Positions 57,713 to 64,000 of a DNA stretch of 64,000 nt are shown in pieces. Made by a program: the position numbers and the translations under genes. Origin of the DNA: Conus ventricosus (taxonomy: Eukaryota > Mollusca > Gastropoda > Neogastropoda > Conidae); the NCBI GenBank assembly GCA_018398815.1, contig JAFLJL010014949.1, forward strand, positions 40,001 to 104,000, read 5' to 3'. Under the pieces are notes generated by a model, which was not told the origin of the DNA, did no database searches, and worked only from the letters and a program-made list of their open reading frames with translations. Numbering within the stretch: position 1 is the first letter of the stretch; each line of letters begins with the position of its first letter.

Positions 57713-57923
57713 TGATAAGTCTGCCTACTGACTTGTGATGGTAGTCTTCTTGGTCCTAGTCGCTGTCTTAGTTGCCTCTCCGCTCCCTGGATTGTCTGCG
57801 TACTCGGCACTCGACGGTTGGTCCCCCAAAAGCCCGGATGCCGGAAGTCTCGTGTATTGTGGTCGTTGATGTGGGCGTTACCCGATATGGTAATCGAGCT
57901 TGACTACGAGTCCGTACTTATCA
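57713..57923 (-). repeat. Gypsy 5' LTR
   Basis: 211 bp. On the minus strand it begins TGATAAGTACGGACTCGTAG and ends CTTATCA, giving TG...CA ends. It is the well-preserved partner of 50983-51193. Confidence 0.8.
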
Positions 57924-59225
57924 GTATTATCTGCAAACTTTTGATCAAATGTTGAAACTGATAGCATGAATTATGCAAACGATTTGAAAGGTTGGCACGA
58001 AATCTTGGGTCACTGCAATGTTGATGATGTACTAAAACTTGAAAAAGTGGTTAAGGGCATGACAGTGACAGACAAGACAGACAGACCTGATGAATGTGGT
58101 GTGTGCGTGCGTGGCAAGATGAAAATGACAGAAACAAGGGGCCACGACAGACTCGTTCAACTGTACCTTTACAGTTAGTTCATACTGACCTTGCAGGGCC
58201 AATTACCCCATCTTCAAAAGATGATTTCAAATATGCCATGAGTTTCACTGATGATTATTCAGGAGCTGTTTTTGTGTACTTCTTGAAGAAAAAGAGTGAT
58301 GTTGTTGTAGCAACGAAAAGTTTCTGGCGGATTCTGCTCCTTTTGGCAAAGTAAAAGCAATGAGGTCAGATAATGGTACAGAATTTTGTTCTGAGGCATT
58401 CGTCTCGCTTCTCAGGAAGAACAAAATAAAACATGAAAAATCTGCGCCTTACTCGCCACATCAAAATGGCACAGCTGAGAGGTATTGGCGTACCTGTTTG
58501 AAATGGGCCGTTGTTTGCTCATTCAGGCTGAGCTCCCGAAGGAGCTGTGGCCGTACGCAGTTATGGCAGCTGCTTACATACGCAATAGGTGTTATTGCAA
58601 GCGCATCAATCAGACACCTTACTCTGCCCTGACTGGACACACTCCAAACTTGTCCAATATGAGGATATTTGGGTGCGAGTGTTTTGCATACACTCAAGAC
58701 AAAAAGAAACTTGATGACAGATGCAAAAGGGGTATCTTTGTGGGTTATGACAGGGACGGCCCAGCATACTTGGTGTACTTTACAGAGACAAATAAGGTGG
58801 GACGGTACAGAAGGGTTGAATTTATGACAAAGAAACCCACATCAACATTTGTGACAAAGAAAAACACACTGACAAGAAACTTGACTGATCAGAAAACACA
58901 GACAGAAAGTTGTCTTGACATGGATGATTTGATGTTGAAGCGCAATGATCAGACCTGCCAACCACTACGCATTTCGCGTAATTTATTACGCCCAAGTGAT
59001 AATTCTTACGCCCTTACGCATTTAGCCAAAAAATTACGCATTCAAAGTTTTCAACAACAACAACAACAACAAAAACGGACGAAAAAATCGGGTTATATAC
59101 AGACACGCACGGCGCCGTGCGTATAACCAGTAATCTTCAAGAAGCGTTTCCGGTCATGCGCAGTTCGTTTCACCATCTTTACCATTCAGCGAAGTTGGCG
59201 TCCTTTTGAAGTTTTAGCTACGAAA

Positions 59226-59697
59226 ATGTCGAAACGTGGAGTAGAAAGTTTTGGACAAGATACAAAAAAGAAAAACTTGGTCAAAAGTTCCGAAAAGAAT
59301 ACTCAGAAAAGTTCCCTGCATACGACCTTCGGCTAAAGGTGTAAATTGTGCACGGTGTACCACTTGCGAGTCGGACTTCACAGTTTCCCATGGTGGATGT
59401 GAAGCGTCGCTATGAGTCACGCAAGCACATCGATTCCTCTAACGCGCCGAATTCTTCCAGCATCACACAGTTTTTTCAGACTGTAGACACCTCAAAAGAG
59501 GATGAAATTAGGAAAAGGGTAATTCGGGCTGAAGCATTGGTGGCCGGATTTTTCGTCGAGCACAACATCGCTCTTGGCGCAGCCGACCATGCATCCCAGC
59601 TTTTTAAAGAATCTTTCTCAGATTCGGAGATCGCCAAACAGTTCAAGAACGGTCGAACAAAGACAACACATTGTAAGGACCTTGTCATGGAAGCCTA
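59226..59697 (+). pseudogene. hAT-like transposase N-terminal fragment
   Basis: An ATG at 59226 opens MSKRGVESFGQDTKKKNLV. After a frame change a zinc-finger-like stretch at about 59345-59430 has CARCTTCESDFTVSHGG and then YESRKHIDSS (Cys-Cys-His-His spacing of a BED/C2H2-like finger). Then TQFFQTVDTS, RAEALVAGFFVEHNIALGAA, DHASQLFKESFSDSEIAKQF and GRTKTTHCKDLVMEA up to the stop. This is the N-terminal third of a hAT-type transposase (DNA-binding finger plus start of the helical domain). The catalytic RNase-H-like and dimerisation domains are absent, so the element is an internally deleted, non-autonomous copy. Confidence 0.7.
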
Positions 59698-59764
59698 AAC
59701 TGCTGCTGCATCTCGACTGCAGAATGGACCGTTTGTGTTGGGGACTGATGAAAGTCGGGAAGGG

Positions 59765-60485
59765 AGGGGGGGGGGGGGGGACAAATTGTTTCCTGGGGTG
59801 GTGCGATACTTAAAAAATGACACAATCGCCACTGAGCTGATAGCCAGCCCCACATGCACAGAATCAGCAACAGGGGAGAACATTTTTTAGGTTATGTTCT
59901 TAATTATATGTTCCCAGTTTCTCCATCTTCCAACAACCCCCTTCCCCCCTCCCCCGCCTCCTTAAGTCCAAATCTTTGACAAGTCATTACTATCAAGACA
60001 GTTGAGTTGGCCTGCGCTTGTTTTTTCCCCCACTATTAGATTGTTCGTCTATGTATTTGTCTGACCTTATTCAACCTGTGCCAGTCTTGAATAAAGTTAC
60101 TTTGTGTTAGGTTTCCTTATGGGAGCAAACATTACCCCACTTGTTTACTGTTTATTGTTTACTGTTCCCTGCCTCATTTCATTTCCAATTTTTTAGGTTT
60201 TTTCTGGCGCACTATCAAACCTTGGTGTGCCATGCCATGATGGTTTAGGGGACTTGTGTGTGTTTCCAGTGTATTCTACATTTTCATAATTTGTAAGATT
60301 TCTTGTGACACTTAAAAGAAAAGCTTGTTTTGAAGAAAAGTGAAGTTCACAAAAATTGTGCGAACAGTTTCATTGCATCGTGTTCGTTTGAAAAAAGGTA
60401 CATGTCGCGCTTGATTACTCTTAGCTCTCAGAAATTACTCATTTCTGCCTCACTGAGCTTCAATTCTTACTCATTGGTCTCTTAG
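59765..60485. other. Non-coding interior of the hAT-like element
   Basis: G run at 59768-59780, a polyadenylation-like GAATAAAG at about 60089, and subterminal text with repeated TTACTC/AGTAAG words before the right terminal repeat. Confidence 0.5.
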
Positions 60486-62350
60486 GGGGTTGGCAGGTCT
60501 GAATGATGATGTTGAGGTTAGTAATAAACCCAGTACACATGATGAGAAGACAGAAATTCCACCTACTCAAGGGCGGTCAGAGTGTATGTCGATGAAAAAA
60601 GTACCTTCCGCAGAACGAAGGTATCCCAACAGAGAACGAAATCCCCCAGTTCGTTTGGCTGATTATGAAACAAACCTTGGTGATGATGATGATGATCAAA
60701 TTCATGATGAATATTGACTACTGTTACAAATTTGCAGCTTTTCCACAATCTTACAGTGAGGCTATTAAATCCTCTGAGTCTATTCTGTGGAAAGAAGCAA
60801 TGAAAGATGAAATTCAGTCTTTGGAAGAGAATGAGACATTCACACTGACCACCCTACCGAGGGTAGAAAAGCAGTGGGGGGACGTTGGGTATACACTGTA
60901 AAGAAAGAGGTGATGGGTCACATCTCCACAAAGCTAGATTTGTAGCAAAAGGGTACAGTCAAGTTGCAGGCATTGATTACACTGACACTTTTGCATGACT
61001 GCAAATTTGCCCTTTTATTCGTACATTTGAGGGCAATTTTCCCTCCCAAAAATATGACTTGATTTACCCCAAAAATGGATGTAAAAGTCCCATTTTCCTA
61101 AATGCACCAATTGATTGCAAAATCTACATGGAAAAAACCCAGAGGGTTTCAAACTCAACCCAAAAATGGAGGGAAGCTTTTTTTTAAAGCTGAAAAAGTC
61201 TTTTATGGCCTAAAAAAATCGGGGTGGAAACGGGAAAATAACATGTTTCACAGGATTTGGTGCAGAAAAAATTTTAAAAAGGGGTTTTCCTATGACCTTT
61301 GGGGGTTTTCCCCCCAAACATGATGGAGAAAAAAGGGTTTTTTCATTGTTGTGGGGGTTTGGGATGCCCTTTAAATTGTGGGTGCAAACATTTAAAAAAA
61401 TTGCTATCTAAAAACAAGAAAATTTTTAAAAGGGACCGATTCCAAATAAAAGACCCTTTAAAAACCTCTTTTAACTTTCTGGGTATGGTTTTTGAAAAGG
61501 TGTAGGGAATGTAAAGTTTGAACCAGAAAAGTTAAAATAAAAAAATTTGCTGGAAAAATTTTGGACGGGATTGTTTGCAAACAAGTTTCCACTCCTTGTG
61601 AAAAAAAAAATTGGGAAAGTGAAGATGATGATCCAATTGACGGCGGGAAAATACCGTGAAATTGGGGGCTTTTTGATTTACCATGTTTTGTCCCAAGGCC
61701 TGACATAGGTTGGTTGTCCCCAAAATTTGTCCCCAGCATTTATAAAAAACCTCTAGCTTCTCTTTGGGGTTGCTGTGAAAAAATGTGTTGAGATATCTGA
61801 AAGGTACAAGGGGACGGATTGTTTTCAGGAAAAAATTGAAGGTTTTTGATAGGCTATGTGATGCTGTTGGGCGTCGTCCCCCTGAAGACAGACGCGCACT
61901 ACTGGATATTGTTTTTCCCTGTCCAAAAATGGACCTCTCATTTTTTGGGAAAAAGGGGGAAAACCCCAAACCGGGGCCCCTTGCCCCCATGTGAGGTAAA
62001 ATATATTGTCTTGCAGTACGGTTCGGGAAAAGCTTATATTTGGGGCCAGTTATAGGGGAGTTTGGGACAGAAAGAACAGTTTGGTCCTGTTTTGTTCGGG
62101 AAAGGGCCCAATCAAGGCACAATCGCTTTGGGAAAAAAAACCCGTCAGGGAGAAAAAAGATTAAAAAACTTGACTCCGCCCATCATTTCGGGCGAGTGTT
62201 TTGAAAAAAAAAGAAAAATTTAACTGAAATATTGTCCTACTTTGAAATGCGGGGAGATGTCATGACCCAAACCCGCTACGAAACTCCAATTGCAAAAATT
62301 CAAGAATCTGATTTTTTGGGTAACTTATTAATGTCAGTAAAAGGGGCCCT

Positions 62351-63451
62351 AAAAATAAATGTTGTCCCCTGCTACAAAAATTTCCTGGGTTTCACAAAAT
62401 TTAAGCTTTTTAATTTTTTGGGGGTTTAAAGTCAGTTGGTTTGTAGAGGGGTTTTTTTTTTTATATTTTGGATTCTTGTTTTTGTGTGTGCGAGATTAAT
62501 TTCTTGGGGATCAAGTGGGGGGGTTAAAATAGGCATGTGACTTAGAATTTTGTCCCTTGTTACCAAAAATTTAAAAACGGTGGCGCCCTCTTGCTTTTTT
62601 TGCCCCGGGTCCAAGAGTGAAAGTGCATTTTTGTTATGCAGTGAGAAAAGACGTTTGTTCTGTCTTTTTTCTTTTTCCCTCCATCATGTCATGTCAACAG
62701 CAAGAGAAAAGAAAAAAAGTTTGAAAGTCTTTTTGTCTTGTCTGTTGAGCGTCAATGGATGAAAAGCAAGCAGAAGCTGAAGTTCATTGAAGATGGACCC
62801 CTAAATTTTTTGCTGAACATGCTGTGATGTTCAAACTGGGAATTTGTAAACTGTATTATAGAACATAGAACTACTAGCGTAAATCAATCTTACATCAGAA
62901 TAGAAGGCTTTCGCAGTCTTCTTAACACATTTGGTAAACATTCAGCAGTTGTTAAAAGCCAGTAAACCACAGTGTAACAGGGGGTGGTTGCGTATACAGA
63001 TCAGACATGCTGGCACAAGTGTCACTGACATTGGATCAGTGAACTGAAATAACCCAGCCAGTGGAAGTTGTGCATCGCTGTCATTGGGGTTTATTTATTG
63101 TGATTTTTTTTTTTTTAGCAAAGAGTGCCTTCTTATCTGTCATCTTTCAATTTCATTGTTGCTTAAAACTTGATAGAAATAGAATCAAGGGACTGCAACA
63201 GTGCTGCATGCGATTTGCAAAAATTAGTAATTAGCCTACTTTTTAAATTTCATACTGTGCTTTTTTTTTTTCTATGATGATTGACAGCCTGAGCAGTTTT
63301 TATTGAAGCTGAACAAAAGTACATGACAAAATCATTTCCAGTGAAACCAGACGTTGACTAGAAATCTGGGACAATCAATAGCAAAGAAGAACATTGGTGG
63401 AGGAGAATGTTATACAGCAGATTAACAGAAGGAAAAGGGTAAAAAGAGTTT
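62351..63451. other. Unassigned sequence after copia
   Basis: No LTR or gene recognised. The first ~350 bp shows the corrupted, run-rich style; from about 62760 the sequence looks normal. T runs at 63098-63118 and 63262-63271. Confidence 0.5.
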
Positions 63452-63540
63452 GAGAACTGATAAATGCCAATCTAGGCCAGCTGCTCCTTTAACCAGTTTC
63501 GGAGCAGCTGACCTAGGAATTGGCATTTATTTAGTTCTTC
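63452..63540. repeat. Long hairpin 3
   Basis: GAACTGATAAATGCCAATCT pairs, with a few mismatches, with GGAATTGGCATTTATTTAGTTC. The inner arm CAGCTGCTCC pairs with GGAGCAGCTG. The loop is TTTAACCAGTTTC, the same CCAGTTTCGG word as in hairpins 1 and 2. A smaller hairpin with AACCAGTTTCG in its loop follows at about 63590-63626. Confidence 0.85.
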
Positions 63541-63626
63541 ATACTCAGTTAGACTTGATTCTGCTGGGCTGGCATTAACGAGGTAAAACCAACCTGCTTA
63601 CACAGTTTAACCAGTTTCGACGGTTG

Positions 63627-63960
63627 GCTTCAATAACCAAAAAATACGATTATCTACAAACAAAAAATACTGTGTAGGGTTTCCGTTTTCAATACTAATT
63701 TACTAAACTTTTCAGATTTTAGTTTTTGCTTTTAATCCTATGTTTTTTTCCCGGTCATTTTTAATAACATCATTTTCGCGCAAAACATTCATCAAATGAG
63801 TCTCTGTCTTTCTGTGAAATAGAACTACAGTCTTTAACTGTTTCTAAAGTCTTTTAAAACCGGTTATATTTCTGACTAAAATCCACACACTTATCCCAGC
63901 ATGCCCTTTCCCCTGAAAGCTAGTTTTGACAAAGTGTTTCTCTTTTTAACTATGTCTTTT
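63627..63960 (-). repeat. Second copy of the post-hairpin segment
   Basis: Matches 24630-24895 (CTACAAACAAAA, TTTCCGTTTTCAATACTAAT, CAAATGAGTCT, GAACTACAGTCTTTA). The minus-strand frame seen there is recognisable (LKTVVLFHRK, KDRDSFDE) but broken by indels. The element continues beyond the window. Confidence 0.7.
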
Positions 63961-64000
63961 TTTGTGAACAGTCATCTTAATAAATGGGTCTGGTTCCCCC

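Larger units (their letters stand above)
50983..57923 (-). mobile_element. Ty3/gypsy LTR retrotransposon, minus strand
   Basis: Two direct repeats of 211 bp (50983-51193 and 57713-57923) flank, on the minus strand and in order: primer-binding site, gag, protease, RT, RNase H, integrase and polypurine tract. Total length is 6941 bp. About 1.4 kb between protease and RT (54780-56150) is foreign or unrecognised. No target duplication is readable (CTGCC on one side, GTATT on the other), which may reflect corruption at the left end. Confidence 0.8.
58950..60501 (+). mobile_element. hAT-like DNA transposon inserted in copia
   Basis: 1552 bp with perfect 14 bp terminal inverted repeats (CAGACCTGCCAACC at 58950, GGTTGGCAGGTCTG ending 60501). 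AATGAT is duplicated on both sides (58944-58949 and 60502-60507). Removing the element and one AATGAT restores the copia reading frame across the site (...LKRND | DVEVSN...). The CAG...CTG ends and the encoded BED-type finger fit the hAT superfamily. The 6 bp duplication is shorter than the classical 8 bp, as reported for some hAT groups. Confidence 0.9.
57950..62350 (+). pseudogene. Ty1/copia pol gene, interrupted by a hAT-like insertion
   Basis: GAG-pre-integrase zinc domain: WHEILGHCNVDDVLKLEK then CGVCVRGKM (57984-58130). Integrase core: LVHTDLAGPI, FTDDYSGAVFVYF, RSDNGTEFCSEAF (58360) and SPHQNGTAERYW, which give the D, D and E positions. Integrase C-terminal part: GHTPNLSNMRIFGCECFAYT and RCKRGIFVGYDRDGPAYLVY (to about 58800). 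Then the hAT-like element 58950-60501. After it, a linker with RRYPNRERNPPVRLADYE (60620-60670), then RT from SYSEAIKSSESILWKEAMKD (60750), ARFVAKGYSQVAGIDYTDTF (about 60930-60990) and EKVFYGLKKSG (61193). RNase H follows from MLRYLKGTRG (61785) to about 62200. Gag, protease and the 5' LTR are absent. The gypsy 5' LTR sits 27 bp upstream, so gypsy may have inserted into this element. Confidence 0.85.

Overview
This window is eukaryotic, non-genic DNA from an invertebrate genome. It is dense in CA/TG, CT and trinucleotide microsatellites and contains almost only transposable elements, nested in one another and mostly broken by frameshifts. No intact host gene, tRNA, rRNA or CRISPR array was recognised. 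The mix of Tx1-like and jockey/CR1-like LINEs, a Polinton/Maverick-like element, PIF/Harbinger, Tc1, hAT, gypsy and copia elements fits a lophotrochozoan, perhaps a gastropod mollusc. That assignment is inference from style, not proof.

Layout. 1-7.07 kb is one copy of a long duplicated segment; the other copy is 33.7-46.75 kb. Both carry the N-terminal part of a PIF/Harbinger-type transposase reading frame. Copy A is interrupted by a Tc1/mariner element at 3407-5114, and copy B preserves the empty TA site. Copy B is interrupted by a ~8 kb insertion (35.81-43.77 kb) made of inverted-repeat modules, a minus-strand Tx1-like LINE and a G-rich minisatellite. 7.37-12.9 kb is a plus-strand Tx1-like LINE (tandem monomers, CCHC ORF1, endonuclease/RT ORF2). 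15.4-16.9 kb is a 5'-truncated jockey/CR1-like LINE.

17.28-24.61 kb is the most interesting part: a decayed, compact, virus-like Polinton/Maverick relative. It has an unknown plus-strand gene, a minus-strand block of small genes, a divergent AT-rich promoter, two small plus-strand membrane-protein genes, a DDE integrase, and a tail-to-tail protein-primed-type DNA polymerase B. No capsid gene is visible. It is bracketed by two long hairpins that share a loop but have different, self-complementary stems. A third such hairpin lies at 63.45 kb and, like the second, is followed by the same ~280 bp sequence. A 1000-N assembly gap occupies 24915-25914.

26-33.4 kb holds two copies of a ~0.6 kb repeat flanking a near full-length jockey/CR1-like LINE (minus), a foldback element built from TTTCACCTA motifs, and a LINE C-terminal remnant. 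46.75-47.4 kb is a PIF/Harbinger end with transposase. 50.98-57.92 kb is a minus-strand Ty3/gypsy element with paired 211 bp LTRs, a polypurine tract and a primer-binding site. 57.95-62.35 kb is a Ty1/copia pol gene carrying a 1552 bp hAT-like insertion with 14 bp TIRs and a 6 bp target duplication. Sequence at about 46.3-54.8 kb and 61.0-62.7 kb looks corrupted: isolated bases are replaced by their neighbours, so frame breaks there may be assembly error rather than biology.
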